This document shows, piece by piece, positions 13,338 to 25,799 of a stretch of 64,000 nucleotides of DNA (positions are counted from its first letter, which is position 1; every line of letters starts with the position of its first letter). The notes under the pieces were generated by a model. It was not told the origin of the DNA and made no database searches. It worked only from the letters and a program-made list of their open reading frames with translations. Origin of the DNA: Pholis gunnellus. Its lineage: Eukaryota; Chordata; Actinopteri; Perciformes; Pholidae. Made by a program: the position numbers and the translations under genes. The stretch is from contig OU342804.1 in NCBI GenBank assembly GCA_910591455.2, positions 15,939,633 to 16,003,632 of the forward strand, in the 5' to 3' direction.

Positions 13338-14879
13338 CGCTGGGTGATCACTGTGTATTCATGTGTCTCTGTTTCTGTAGTTGCCGCCTGCCATGCACCT
13401 CTGTTATGCTTTCCGTTTGTTTGTCTTTGCATGTCTCATTAACTGGTCAAGTAAATATTTCTGCTAATATCTTATTTGTGGACACTTAGGAAACCTATTC
13501 ATTTGCTTCGGTTAGCTGATCATTTTGTGTTTCAACTCCAAGATTTGTAACATTTTAAAGTTTGCATGAAGTTTGCTTGACAGATGGATGGAGACGTAGC
13601 ATGTGTGTCATAACCAATGTGCATAATATGCATGACTTATGGAGTTATTCTTTTAAGTTTTATGATATGTCTGAGGAAAATGTTGACGGCCTCATCATTT
13701 TTCTTTGTCACTATGCCTTTGCATTTCCTGCATTTGGCCTTGGTGGCTTCCAGACACCGACAGTATGCGACGGCGCCCATGTTGCCATTGCCTAGCAGCG
13801 ATGTTCTCACGACTTTGAACCCCCAGCATATTTTATTTTGTACACGGCTTCCCATGTTCTCACCACGAGCTCACAAGTAACTGTCCCCAGTTGACCCGAT
13901 TGGGAGAGTTGGCAGTTAGATGTTGTGTGCATTGTAGTATACGCATACAGCCACTTTCCTAGCAAGTCTCCCCTGCATCAATTAGTTTAGCTGCAAGGTT
14001 GACAGCTGTGTGTCTGCCTGGTCTACACTGTTTATTGCTTATTAACTGGATCATCATTAGCTGAAGCCTTGACGGACACAAAACGTACTGGGGTCCACAG
14101 GGCGGACAAAACATAATACATACAGTACATAACGTAAAACAAATAGTTAAAACAGTACAGTCAGAAAAGTTAAAATAGTATAGTCAGATACTATGATGTA
14201 TAGTATCAGAACCGACCATATGCATTATGCATCCATAAGCTCTTCAAAGAAAGGATCAGGAGTCTACAAAGGAAATGGAGTTCCATTCATATGGGCCGTC
14301 AGGGCCTGCAAAGCCTTCTCTGCTGGCCTAAACAGAATCACAAAGTTATAGCTATTTTATAATTTAAGATTTTTTCTTAAATACATTTAATTTTTTCTTA
14401 TATGTATTATAATTTATAAAAATACTTTTCCCATTATCTTATTTTCTCATTGCACAGCTACTGTGTTCCTCAGTTGCTCTGCTTCCAGTGCAGCTTGTTT
14501 TAAGTAGAGCTTTTATCCAATCAGATTTCACCTCTGTGTCTCTAGTAAGAAGAGAGGCCCCAGCCTGCAGACTCACCCAGTGCTGCCATGTGCCGTTTAA
14601 ATTGAATGGGGACGATATTGTTGATTCAACCAATCAGATCTTTAGTTTGGGATTCATGGCCGCACCAGAGCGGTTTGCAGGCCTAGTTACGTCAGCTCAG
14701 AGTCCAGATGCCTCTCTGCCAGCAAGGTGCAGAGTGTGCTGTGATTGGTCAGTGGGCGGGCACGTGACTATGTGCCCGTGAAACATAATGCTTGCTAGCA
14801 GAGCTTTGGTTGTAGCAGACAGAGTTCAAGTGGAAATATTTGAAAGACATTTTACCTAGCTTTGTTTTTTTAATATGAA

Positions 14880-15115
14880 ATGGCGGAAGGAGGAGAAACG
14901 GATTTAGTGGCGGAGTTACTGGGAACGCTTTTCTCAAGAAGGACATTTCTGAACAAACTGGACAGTAAGAAATGACCCCACAGCTAGCAGCCCTGACCAG
15001 CCAGGAAAAGGATTTGTATGCAGCATCAGAAGCGTTGCACATGTTATGGCTGGGAATGTGTTTCATTTTAACTGAGCGTCGGTACTTTTGGAGAGACTCG
15101 AGTGGATCTACAACT
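14880..15115 (+). pseudogene. hAT transposase N-terminal remnant
   Basis: The ATG at 14880 opens a 31-codon frame that starts MAEGGETDLVAELLG and continues LFSRRTFLNKLD before the stop at 14973-14975. From memory, ZMYM1-like hAT transposases of fish begin in this style, with an FSRxTFxEKLD motif. After a frame change, the next bases read DQPGKGFV, matching the QxGKGFVR motif that follows. Another frame change gives LWLGMCFILTERRYFWRDSSG, which resembles the LxCxxCLLFxxxxxxW zinc-finger (TTF/hAT N-terminal) block, although the expected cysteines are mostly replaced. At least two frameshifts and a stop make it non-functional. Homology then ends abruptly at the CpG-rich block. Confidence 0.6.
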
Positions 15116-15117
15116 CA

Positions 15118-15290
15118 CAACCGCGGCCCGCCCTTCGCCGGTCCACGGCCGAAGACGACCACCGAACGCGGTCGAAGGCGACCACCGAACTCCGCGGAAA
15201 ACGGACCATCGACCGGCCGCGGAAGACAACCGGACCGAACAGCGGCGGACCACGGACAACCGACCGGCGGCGGATCCGGTTGGACTTCTT
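15118..15290. other. CpG-rich block inside the hAT derivative
   Basis: Abrupt switch to very GC- and CpG-rich sequence, unlike anything else in the window. It contains a direct repeat, cgaccaccgaac, at 15156-15167 and 15179-15190, and related ccg/cgg-rich words up to 15280. Four overlapping frames remain open here on the two strands because of composition, with Arg/Pro/Thr-rich translations. It may be a diverged part of the transposon, a local tandem expansion or captured foreign sequence. I cannot match it to rRNA or a known exon. Confidence 0.7.
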
Positions 15291-15299
15291 ACTGGAACT

Positions 15300-15332
15300 G
15301 ATGTACTGGGATTAAACTCTTTGTCAGCATAG
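15300..15332 (+). pseudogene. possible hAT transposase C-terminal scrap
   Basis: One frame reads DVLGLNSLSA followed by a TAG stop at 15330-15332. I recall similar LxVLGLNSLxA endings in fish hAT-type proteins, but the match is short. If right, the element keeps both coding extremities and has lost the catalytic core. Confidence 0.3.
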
Positions 15333-16663
15333 ACAGCATTTGGTAAGTGAACTTCGTTTGTTTACCTCTACTGTTTCTACTGTTCATTTGTCTATCGTGG
15401 CGTTTTTATGAATAGTATTTGAATGGCTCGTGCTCGTGTGGTGGAATGCGTGGATCCGCTGCAGGTCTGCTGGATTGATTTGTTGCTTTGTTGTCATATG
15501 AATATATGCGACTGCTCTTGTGAGTTTGTCATTGTGTTACATTGATTTGGACTATATTGTCCGTTAATGACGCAGCGTCCCGTCATGCTCGTATTGATGT
15601 ATCTGCAAATTTTATTTCATTTGTCAAATGTTGCAGTGTTATGTGAATATGCGGCTTTTACACGAAACAAATAATAACCCGTAGCTGTGACGTCATAATG
15701 AGGTTATTAGAAGTGAAGAACAGCACTGAAGGCCCAGGTATAAAATCCACGGCCCGCCACTGGTTAACTGTATAAGTTATATGAGCAGGTGGTGAGTTCC
15801 AAGCTATTATTGAACGGTAGATAACTGCGTATGAGGAGGTTTGTTCTTGGGATTGGAGGTATCAAGTGATCTGAGTTAGCATTCCTTGTATGATGGTTAT
15901 GTTTGTTGCATGTGTTTTGTACTTGGTTGAAGAAATATTCAGATGTCTGATTAATTAAATACTCGATTCCTCAAAAACATGAGAAGGCAGAGTTTAGTGT
16001 CAACTGAGAACCATGACAGGTGACTGTGCATCTAGGCTATATTTGTTCTTATTGAGCACTGGAGTGCCAATCTGGCAGCTCGGTTTTGAACTACTGTAGT
16101 TTATTTATGTCTTTCTTTTCTACCGCTGACCACATGACTGGACAGTATTGCATGTGACAAAAGTCTTGCTTGCCACCTGCTGATTAAAGTGAAGGGGAAA
16201 CCTCATTTTGTCAACTTTTGAGTGTGAATACATGACATAGACCTGCTGAACCTGCTAAGAATCAGTGTGTAGCATGGATTTGGGACACAGAGTTCAAACT
16301 GTCTCTCACCAGTGCGACCAATAGATAGTGTGTGTATGTGTTTGGCATTTGAAGGATTTGACTGTTTATGTATGACGTTTTTTATTTGATGTTTTGTTGC
16401 TTCTTCTGAGTCATCCATACACAGGCATAACTTTGTGAGTGTGTCTGGGCTTCTGTGTACACAAATATGTATAAAGTAAGTCAAGGCATACACACTTCTG
16501 GCAGAAGAGTTCATTTATATTTGTTTATAGACTTTGAATTGAATTTCTGATCAATGAGGAGACATCTCGTTCCCTGTCTCTCTGGACTATGAACTTCAGC
16601 AGCTGCCAACAAACACAAAAAGTTAATTGGATTAAATATCTCTGGGCATGATATACCTTTGTG

Positions 16664-16678
16664 CTATCTGTCTATCTA

Positions 16679-16721
<43 letters not shown>
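16664..16721. repeat. (TATC)n(TGTC)n tetranucleotide microsatellite
   Basis: A few TATC/TGTC units grade into about ten uninterrupted TGTC units, then end at ttgc. The Cys-Leu-Ser repeat translation in this region is an artefact. Confidence 0.97.
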
Positions 16722-18206
16722 TGCAATTCTAGTTCCAATTACATTTGTGGACCATAGCAGCCTATTTGTGCTTGTACGTGTGCATGTGTGTGTGTGTGCA
16801 TGTGTTATAGTGATGAATTGGAGAGGAGGGTAGCTAAATCGGGTTGTCATGCTAATTCAGTCAGCTGACTGCATAATGCAATGCATCGGGGAGACGGACT
16901 GAACTTGACCCTGTTAAACCTGACCTTGGCCTCCCTCATTCTCTTTCCCCTCTCTCTCACATGTGTGGGTGCAGGGGTCGGCAAATTAAGCCAATAAATC
17001 TGTTTTGTGTGTTCGGAGCTTTTAGGGCAACGTCAAGAGTTTCACGGTATGAAAAAGGTTTCTGAATATTGAATGCAAGGTGTACAGTTGCTTGCTTCTT
17101 CATTATGAGTGGAGAATGTTTGTTTTTCATTTTGATGCCAAAATCCCAAAAGTATTTACAGCTATTAACGACGTTGTTTCTGAAGCATGACTGCCCACTC
17201 GAACAACATCTCCTATTTACAGTGAGTAAGTAGGTTTATTTTGATAGATGGTCCGAGGATTTTGTTGACTTGGCATTTTGTTTTGTATGTCTTTAGCTGG
17301 TGACATGTTAAATGAAGCATGTCAATGGCCTGCCATTTAGTCATCAGTAATGTCAGTATTTGCCGTGCAGGAATTGATTTTGTTAACTCACTGAAAAAAA
17401 ACACAATTTGGTGTTTGATTTCTTTTTAGGGACTGTGGGTTCAAAAGGTGCCAGAAGTTTCAACTGAGATTTATAAGACAATTTCTTATGTTGAAGTATG
17501 GTTGCAATATACATTTTATCTAACTACATCACATATAATGTCAACTTTACATACTGTATACCCAAGATCGCTCAGTAGTTATTTATGTTGATCTAGAGAA
17601 GTTGATAACAGCCACTCTGGTTCATTACAGTAATTAGACTTTACTTCTCTAACGCATATGAGCACACCTCTCTGCCATTGACCTTCAGGTCTGCAAAAAG
17701 ACTGAGCTAAAAACAACAACAAAAACTACCCTGTTATACCTATAAAACTCCCTCATGTATGAAAAGACAAATGAAATTATAAATAACTTAAAAAATAATA
17801 AAACTTGAAAAACAGACAAGCAACAAATGGTTTAAATCAGCCATTCATCTGAAGTCAAGAGTAACATTTGTTTATTTTAGCTCGGTGTTAGAAGGTGGGG
17901 TTACAAGCCTGTGTGGAATGTCCCTTTAAATTATTCAAAGCCCAATCAGGTGTCTTTTTCTCCTCTAATCTAAAGATGGGTATCAGAGGTCAGTCATTCT
18001 TCCTTCCAGGGTCACCTTTCCCACTTTTCCTTTTAGCACTGACACTCTCACACACTTCCACTCCCTATCTCTTTCACTAATGTTATCTAGGACATTGTCA
18101 TGGTCACATGCTGGTACATATGTGCATGCACGCAGACATTAAGAACCAAAGCAGCTATGTGTACATACGCGCATGCATAGACACTGCAATACATGCATGC
18201 ACACAC

Positions 18207-18208
<2 letters not shown>

Positions 18209-18243
<35 letters not shown>
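18209..18243. repeat. (CA)n microsatellite
   Basis: About 17 uninterrupted CA units. Confidence 0.97.
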
Positions 18244-18245
<2 letters not shown>

Positions 18246-19689
18246 GAAAGGGCCATCCCGGCTCCCTTGCAGTGAGCTCTATTGTGTGTGTCAGGACATT
18301 GTTCATTCTCCTCCTGTGTTTCTGTGTATCTGAATACCTTCTGACCTTCTCATACACTGCAAGGATGTGAAGCATTATTGCTCTTCATGCAACTTGCTTT
18401 TGTGTGGTACCAACAATAGCGTGGATGGCAGACTTCGCAGAGGCAGAAAGGAGACAGGGTAAGGATATAGTTGAGATTTAGCTTGGTCTTTTGACTTTGC
18501 ATCTTTGTCCCTGAACATAGTAATGTCTAATACAATCTGCAACAAACGCACCATACAGTATGCTGTGTTTTGTGTAAGAAGTCTGTATCAAAAGTAAGTC
18601 TTTCTTCTAAAAAATGTAGCACAGCAATAACTTCCTGTTTACATTGAAGTTCGTGTACACATTCATGATTGCCGTCTCGTCCATATGCACAAGCATGTAC
18701 AGTACCTTTTCTTGCGGTTATGTGTGCGCATAATACAAGTGATTGCTGGCTTGTGTGTGAGTTTTTACATATAGTATGTGTGTCTGTGTATGCTCACCGC
18801 TGGGGGCTTGTTGTCAGAGCTTCTCTCGACTGGCCAATTAATTATGATGGCCTACTTATGATGTGTAATGGGATGATTTATTAGTAAACACACAAACAGA
18901 GAGAGCAGGGACACAGACAGTCAGGTAGTGGCGCTGCATTGTGGTCTGGGATCATATACTGGGGCAAGATCACAAGCCACCTCTGGCTGTGTCCTACTGG
19001 ATCAGGGTGAATATTACAGCACACCGGAGGAGCCGTGCATCTTCGAAAAGTCTGTAACTCAGCTATAGGTTGTTGTAGGACTTTATGTACTCTAAATATA
19101 CACATTTTATCTCAAGTCAAATGAGCATATTACTCTCATCAAGAGATGTCCTGCTTCACATACAGCACGCTCACATGCACACAACCAACACCAGGTTATT
19201 TAGAAGAATCAGCTTACAGAGATAATTTGAGAGCATGTTTCCATACTTGTTACTGTAAATATAAGTATTATAGCCATTAAGTAAGGAGATCTCACCCCTG
19301 TGCTGGAACCACGGCTAGCTACATTTTAAATGCATTTAGTGACTATTGTGTTTCAGTTCTGTGTTTAAACACTTGATGGTGAATCAATATTTCAAATAAT
19401 CCTAAATTTACGAGCAGGCCATCAAGTCAAATTAGGTGTCAGCTGATCATTACATCAATTCAACTTTTGGAACACTGCACACACAAACATGGGGAGGAAA
19501 ACCTCAGAAAATTGGTTTCATAATTTTACATATTAGCCTAAAACAAACAATACAAATGAACAGTTTGTCAATGTTTCGGTGATCAGTATAATTCAGAATT
19601 TGGTGTATCAAATTGGGGCCACTTGACAGTAGATTCCCGGGCTGCTTTTTGCTGCCAGTCCACCCCTTTTTGCAAGAAAATTGTTTAAT

Positions 19690-19862
19690 TCAGTTACCTA
19701 CTCACAACTTGAGGCTTTCTCTTCCTGTGCCAGCCCCTGAGCAGGGTCAGTGCCTTGTTGATGGGCACAATGGTTGCAGTTGCTAACCTTGAGCCTGCCC
19801 ATACTGATTCAAACATTTAGAAGACTCCTTCTTCACACTCCGATACTAACTTCTAGGCCACC
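19690..19862 (-). mobile_element. tRNA-derived SINE, minus strand, decayed
   Basis: Read on the minus strand, 19846-19860 gives tggcctagaagttag, a good A-box-like tRNA head. 19804-19814 gives gtttgaatcag, one base pattern away from the B-box core GGTTCGAATC. The 30-odd-bp spacing between them is tRNA-like. Downstream, 19742-19768 reads gtgccc...caaggcactgaccctg, the conserved 'ccttgagcaaggcactgaaccc' body block that I recall from teleost SINEs. Mutations in the B box suggest that it is no longer transcribed. The 3' edge is uncertain. Confidence 0.6.
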
Positions 19863-20411
19863 TTCGAACCCAGACCTCACTTCACTCTTTCTGTCTCTTT
19901 CTTTACATACACTTATTAAGCTCTGTTCTTTCACATGTTGTTGAATGAAATCTAACATTTCCACGTGAAGTGTGTGTTTGCTGGTTTTAGATTGTGGTGC
20001 CAGTGTACACACACACACACACACATACACATGTGTCAATAAGGATGTGTATGTGTGTGTGAGTGTGTGGGCAGCATTAGGTGTGGCTTATATGGATGCA
20101 GCAGGTCCGTCCGGGTATCGAGGATAGCAATTTCTTTCCTTGGCTAGCTGTCTGACTAGCTTGGTGGGTGTCCTATTTCTGAATGACACACACATACACA
20201 CCAAACCCCGTCGTGCCCCCTCTACCATACGTTGTGGGATATAATTTATGATGGCTCGGTAACATATGGACTTTTCATCACTCAATGGCAACAAAGTCTC
20301 TCCACTCAGTGTTACAGCATATTGTCTCTCCCCCTCCTCTTTTTCATTGGTTTTCCCTCATCTCTGTCTCTCTTTTTGTATTTGAGTTTCTCCTTTCTGT
20401 CTTTGCTCAGT

Positions 20412-20433
20412 CCCCCCCCCCCCCCCCCCCCCC
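20412..20433. repeat. C22 homopolymer
   Basis: 22 consecutive C bases inside a C/T-rich tract. Run length is probably uncertain in the assembly. Confidence 0.95.
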
Positions 20434-21074
20434 TCTCTGTGTCAGAAGTCTTGTTCAAATTTGAGATAAACGGCTTCTTGCTTAATTACTCAATATTTCA
20501 TCTACTGTAATTTTTAAATGTTCAGTAATAACTGATTTAACCACAATATAAAGAAATATTAAAAAGATGATAAAATGAATAGAATTACTCATCTGGAATG
20601 TGGAACTACTTATAACCTCTCATCATTCAGCCAATATGTTTCTATCCCTTCATACTTTAATTTGCCTTCTAAGTGCCTAAATCTACTTCTTCCCATTCTC
20701 CCTTTTCTCTGTATTTGTCTATTAGACTGCTTTTCTACTTAATTATATGTATTTACATTGACCCTGTCCTTTTTACCTCCTTTTCTGTGTTGCCTTTTAT
20801 TGTGACGATCTCAGAATTGAGGCATCGTCTCATCTGTTTCTGTGTGAGAGAGAAACAATTCTGCTGTAAATTTGACGTGATTATTCGTGGTGATAGTGTG
20901 TATGTTTCATCATGTTCCGACTGCCTAATCATTTGATGAGGGCTGGTGTGTGTGTTTGTGAGTGTGTGTGCTGGCATGCTGACACCTCATCGTCATGCAA
21001 CGACCATGTCGCCATGGTGATTATAATAAAACACTTGCTAAGTGCGTAAAGGCTTGGATCGTTGCAGTTTTATT

Positions 21075-21079
<5 letters not shown>

Positions 21080-21111
<32 letters not shown>

Positions 21112-21158
21112 GCACAAGCACATCATGAAATGTGTGTTACACATTATATATCAACTTC

Positions 21159-21189
<31 letters not shown>

Positions 21190-21194
21190 ACACA
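21080..21194. repeat. two (CA)n microsatellites
   Basis: CA units at 21080-21110 and 21160-21194, split by about 50 bp of unique sequence. Confidence 0.97.
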
Positions 21195-21340
21195 GTGCAA
21201 ATGTCCACATTTTAGATTTATCATGCAGTCCCCTAGAAATTCTATAAAGAGCAAAGGTGGTGATTACAATGTTGACCAATGTTGATTTTTCCAGAATAAG
21301 TCTATTTATCACTCAGCCAGCTGTGCTATTAGTATGTGTC

Positions 21341-21343
<3 letters not shown>

Positions 21344-21432
<89 letters not shown>
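21344..21432. repeat. (GT)n microsatellite, 89 bp
   Basis: Nearly pure GT with a single TAGG interruption at about 21399-21402. Confidence 0.98.
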
Positions 21433-21433
<1 letters not shown>

Positions 21434-22442
21434 CGTTAGGCTGAAGGGTGTAGGAGAGGCAACAACAGGGACATTAAAGTGAAGACCTACTTTTATATTA
21501 ATATTTGAAACCAAAGTGTATGTTACAGGCACAACATTCACAGTTGAACCATTATTAATTATGTTCTTTATATTTAAGATATAACTTCACTCTGACCTTT
21601 GCAAACTGCAAATGTATTATGGACTAATGAATTATATTGCACTTGAAGATGTGTAACTACACCTTTGTGAAGCTTTATCATATGCAGTTTGTCAAAGAAA
21701 TGATGTCATATTGTCATTCTAAAACATTGATTCTAAACATAAAAAACACCTTTTGTTTTCTTTTGTAAATGAGGTGGAAACAATGTAACAAATCACCTTT
21801 CTAATGCAATCCAATTCATTGACCTCACCAAGTGCAGCCTCAAAACTTACCAAAGAAAAAATGACATGTGACAACTTTGTTGCCTCATATCATTTTTGTA
21901 TCAATATTTTGTTCACATTTACATAGCATGTACTTTCCCATCCACGTGGGCTTTCTTCTGTTCTATTCCATTCCTCACCAACATGCTGGCACTCTTTCTG
22001 TAACTATTGATGCTACTTTGTCCTAGTGATGAAGCAAGCAGGCCGTTGTTGGGTCGATGTGTGTCATTGTTATATTGATGTGAGGACAGACCCCTGGGGC
22101 CTGCAGCCATCTACTCCCCTGAAAGCAATAAATCTATGGCCTACTGTTCCCTGTGCTGTCCCCAGTATCGCTGCTCTCACACACACACATTCAGTATACT
22201 GTATATATACAAAGGAGACATATACACAAGGTTCTGTTCTAAACTGCAAGCAGCACAATCTCATTTGAAAAGAGGGAATATGCATTTTTTTACTTCTTCC
22301 ATGCATTACGCCTTTTTTGCCTTTTGTCTGCAAGGGTGTTTGTGGTTAAGCGACCGACCTGTGTTCAGTTTCTATGAATCATTTCAATTCCCTTCAGTCA
22401 GCCAGTAGAGGCCACTCACAGCATTCAGTACAGACAGACAGA

Positions 22443-22443
22443 G

Positions 22444-22483
<40 letters not shown>
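22443..22483. repeat. (GC)4(AC)n compound array
   Basis: cgcgcgc runs directly into about 16 AC units. The alternating purine-pyrimidine GC plus AC composition is Z-DNA-prone. Confidence 0.95.
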
Positions 22484-22485
<2 letters not shown>

Positions 22486-23318
22486 CGACAGCTGTCCATT
22501 AGAAAGCAAGGGAGAGGTTGGAGAAGTGAGAGCGCAGGAAGCGGCAGCAGAAAGAGAGGATGAAAGATAGAGGGATCTGAAAAGGTAAAAAGGAGGCAAA
22601 ATAAAAACAGAGAAAAAAAAGAAAAAGGGTGAATAGAAGAAGATGAGAAGAGTGATCATGATATAGAGAGAAGGATAGAGACAATGCTCATGATAACATG
22701 TCTTATTTTGTTTTTGACTATTTATTCCAATCAACTCAGCGTTCCTCACAATCACCGTTTTTGACTGAGGCAAAGAGAGAAATTGGTGGGAAATTGGAAT
22801 TGACACTCATCCAGTTCCTGTCAGTAGTGAACAAAGAGTTCTGTCTCCCGTCGTCGCTGTAATAATACAAAACGTTGTTGTTGATGTTGTTTTTGTTGTT
22901 GTGCATTCGCTCTACTGTAATCCATCATGTATACTTACTTACTACTTTAACATGTATATGTTTTTTCTCCTTTTCTTCATGGTTATGTCTGTCAGTTACT
23001 GGCTGTGTATGTGTGTTGGTGTGTGTGATGAACATATAAACTCTATAAAACATGAAAACTTGTTCTCATCTTGTGTTTCATAAAAAACAATCACATTACA
23101 TTACTGAACATGGCGGCGAATAGGAAATGCAGTGTCACATTTGAAAGATACAAATGAGTGGAAAACAACAAAATAAGAAATGAATATGCACTTTCATTAA
23201 TCCCACTGTTTGAAGAATGTAAATTACATGTTTAAAGATAGATTGTTAAATGTCACATACATGTTTTTGGCGGGCTGGCACACGTTTAGTGTGTTGGAGC
23301 GATGAAGACAGCAAAGGG

Positions 23319-23354
23319 GTGTGTGTGTGTGTGTGCATGTGTGTGGGTGTGAGT

Positions 23355-23407
<53 letters not shown>

Positions 23408-23408
23408 T

Positions 23409-23462
<54 letters not shown>
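23319..23462. repeat. (GT)n array, 144 bp, with a higher-order 54-bp unit
   Basis: The interrupted GT array carries the marker gagtgtgtct at 23351 and again at 23405. The period is 54 bp, so part of the array arose by duplication of a longer unit and not only by slippage of single GT steps. Confidence 0.95.
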
Positions 23463-23465
<3 letters not shown>

Positions 23466-24626
23466 CTGGGGGTTTAAGGGTGAAGTCGCAGAGGATAGTT
23501 AATGAAATCATCTTAATCCTACTCGCTGCTCGTTTCTCTCCCAACAGAGAAATCTTTATTTCTGTGTCCTCCTTTTCCCCCTTTCCTCTGTATCTTCCGT
23601 CTTTTCTTTCTTTCATTCTTTCTTTCTTTCCCCTTTTTCCTTTAATTTTCTTGCTCTCCACAGTCGTCTCCCCCTCTCTTTCTCTCCTCCACAGTAACTA
23701 ATTATTTCATCTTGAGCATGGAAAGGAGACGCCAAATCAATAAGTCTCCTCTGTGGAAGCTGAGCGGAGGAAGGATGGGGGAGGAGGACAAGGTGAAGGG
23801 GAAGGCTGCCAAAAGAGACTAAATGCTAGAATTTGGTTTTTGTTTTTTTTACATCTTTATTGTCTTGATATTTACAATATGGAAAAAGCCTTTCGGTATT
23901 TCTTCATTTTTACAGGATTTCAGCTGAAGAGAAAATAATGATTGAACTGATGGTTGATCGATATTACTTGCAAATTTGTATTGTCTACACTTTTACACTT
24001 TAGTAATATTTGATTGTATTTTTCTTTTTCTAGCAACATGACAGCAGCATTTCTCTGGCTGTGCTGACTCTTCAGGGAACATGACTCTGAGCAAAGACAA
24101 ATACATTGTTACATATTCTACATGATCTCTGGGCGAAGAAGAAGTTGTGAAACAAACTTCTGTGGTCATCCGACAGTTTAGATGGATTTATGTATGATAC
24201 AGTCGTATCCAACATTTTAGGGAAGAATGAGCCAGCATTAGTGAATCAGGCAGCCTGGCACTGAAGACATAAAAATAATAAGAATACAAATAGAAGAAGT
24301 GAAAAATGCACAGGAAGGCTTGAAAGAGTTGACCTTCACGAGGCAGAAAGGACACAGAAGTTTGGAGGATTACTGCTTCAATATTCTTTTGGTTATATTT
24401 CTTTCTGGGTGGGGGAGTGAGTGGAGATTCCTCTCTGTGACTAATGTGATGTTTGTCAAATCCAAACTTTCTCCTGCTGCCCCCCAACCTGCTCGCAGCC
24501 CTCACATGGACAAGTTCTTTCTTTTTTTTCGATTCACTCTTTTTTTCTTTTTATTGTTTGTTTTGTCTGGCTGTTTTGACCGGCCCACCTGCAGGTAAAC
24601 AGGCAATTTTATTCTGTGACCAGCTT

Positions 24627-24627
<1 letters not shown>

Positions 24628-24663
<36 letters not shown>

Positions 24664-24740
24664 ATGTCTCCAGTTCATTGCTCCTCCCGGTCCAAATGTG
24701 ATTTGTGATATTATACTTGTGTGTGTGTGTGTGTGTGTGT
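24628..24740. repeat. two (GT)n microsatellites
   Basis: Pure GT at 24628-24659 and again at 24719-24740, with unique sequence between. Confidence 0.95.
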
Positions 24741-25140
24741 CTGCGGAGGTGCTATCTGTGCTCAGATAAGACTGTAAACCAGATTAATCTGGCGTGGAAG
24801 AGCTTGTCAGCAGGACCACTGTGCGTGCATGTGTGTGTGAGTGTTGGTCTCCTCCCTCCAACTCAGCCAGCCCATCAGGTGAGCCATTGGTTCCTATATT
24901 GTCTGTGTGTACGCGTGTGTGCGTGAAGGAAATCAACAGAGAATGCTGTATAAGTGAATGAGTGTGTAGGGTCCAGCGCTAGATAATGTGATCACGGCTC
25001 CATGTAACACAGCATGACAAGCGCTTGTGTGTTTGAGTGTGTCTCTGTGTTTGTGTGTGTGTGAAACACGCCATGACAACAGTGTCTCTCCATACCACTG
25101 TGGAGAGAATGGATTACTCCGCTCTCCAACTCGAGATGCC

Positions 25141-25143
<3 letters not shown>

Positions 25144-25179
<36 letters not shown>
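25144..25179. repeat. (CA)n microsatellite
   Basis: About 18 CA units, facing a shorter GT-rich patch at 25025-25062. Confidence 0.97.
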
Positions 25180-25182
<3 letters not shown>

Positions 25183-25799
25183 CACACAGACTCAGAAATA
25201 CACATTTCTCATCTCACTACCTTCTGATATACACACACCTACACATGCCTATATGTACTGTACACAAACTGTACTAAGGGCATTCATACAGATAAAAGTA
25301 TGAACAAAAAATAATAAAATATATTGAGTTTAAAATCACAAAATACCTACATAAAATGTGCCAGAATTGTCTGAAAGTCATTGTTTGTGCTGTTGCTCCA
25401 CAGTCATACTCTTTCTATCATTTTCATTGATGAGTTAAGAGTCTGTGATGTGAAAAGACATGTTTAGAAATAAGATTTTCTTTTATCACCTTTGTTCTCT
25501 CCACCCACACATTAAGTACACACGTAGCGAGATGCATCGAGCTCAGGTCGGTTCTCTAGGAGTTCGCCACCTGTAGAAACACTAACTGAAGTTGACAGAT
25601 ATACTTGAAGCGATAATTGAAGCCAATTTTTAATGACCTCACTATGACAACAAATGCAAACGTTTCTGTGTCAATATTTCATCTAAGTTTCTCTGTAGTT
25701 CAGTATGAAATATACTTTATTTCACAAAGCCTGAAGTTATAAAAGATAAGACAATGGCAAATGTTGTATGTTTACTTTCAAGTGACCAAGCCCTCTAGA

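Larger units (their letters stand above)
6851..14285. other. unique DNA with scattered microsatellites, no gene seen
   Basis: This is a long quiet stretch. 7000-7320 and 9440-9770 are mixed-composition unique blocks; the second is CpG-poor and rich in ATTAA/TTATTAAAA-type words. 8580-9000 is purine/AT-rich. 10860-10930 contains a C-rich 'cctgcacacctgaccctcattccctcgttaag' type segment that resembles the LTR-like repeat near 57.8 kb. 10963-10990 (ttaaaggtacagtatgtag) resembles the end of a common fish MITE. 12070-12240 and 13080-13270 are non-repetitive blocks, with a C/T-rich 12830-13040 between them. 13640-13860 is open on both strands without a recognisable domain. Confidence 0.6.
14286..15762 (+). 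mobile_element. internally deleted hAT DNA transposon (ZMYM1-like group)
   Basis: The right end, 15749-15762, read on the minus strand starts cagtggcgggccgtgg, a classic hAT terminal inverted repeat. The left end carries gggccgtcagggcctgc from 14293. It shares GGGCCGT with the right terminus, but its outermost bases are eroded. The 8 bp after the right end are gttaactg and no matching copy is recognisable on the left, so the left boundary is approximate. Inside lie a transposase N-terminal scrap (14880-15115), a CpG-rich block (15118-15290) and a possible C-terminal scrap (15300-15332). CCAAT-type boxes and short promoter-like sequence occupy 14500-14770. At about 1.5 kb the element is far shorter than an autonomous hAT and cannot encode a transposase. 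The family assignment is from memory of fish elements with these ends. Confidence 0.75.
15763..19680. other. unique DNA with few arrays, no gene seen
   Basis: Mostly AT-rich unique sequence. 17200-17420 and 17520-17660 are quiet. 18430-18470 and 18780-18870 are mixed-composition. The open frames are under 105 codons and none shows a domain, signal peptide or splice-like boundaries. Confidence 0.65.

Noticed and set aside
13637..13880. Overlapping open frames on both strands
   Set aside because: No domain recognised, no splice-like edges; both strands open suggests chance.
14972..15301. 109-codon frame
   Set aside because: Starts in a frameshifted hAT transposase remnant and continues through a CpG-rich block that is open in several frames.
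22384..22806. 140-codon minus-strand frame rich in Phe/Leu/Ser
   Set aside because: Comes from a purine-rich stretch and a CA array; hydrophobicity reflects composition.
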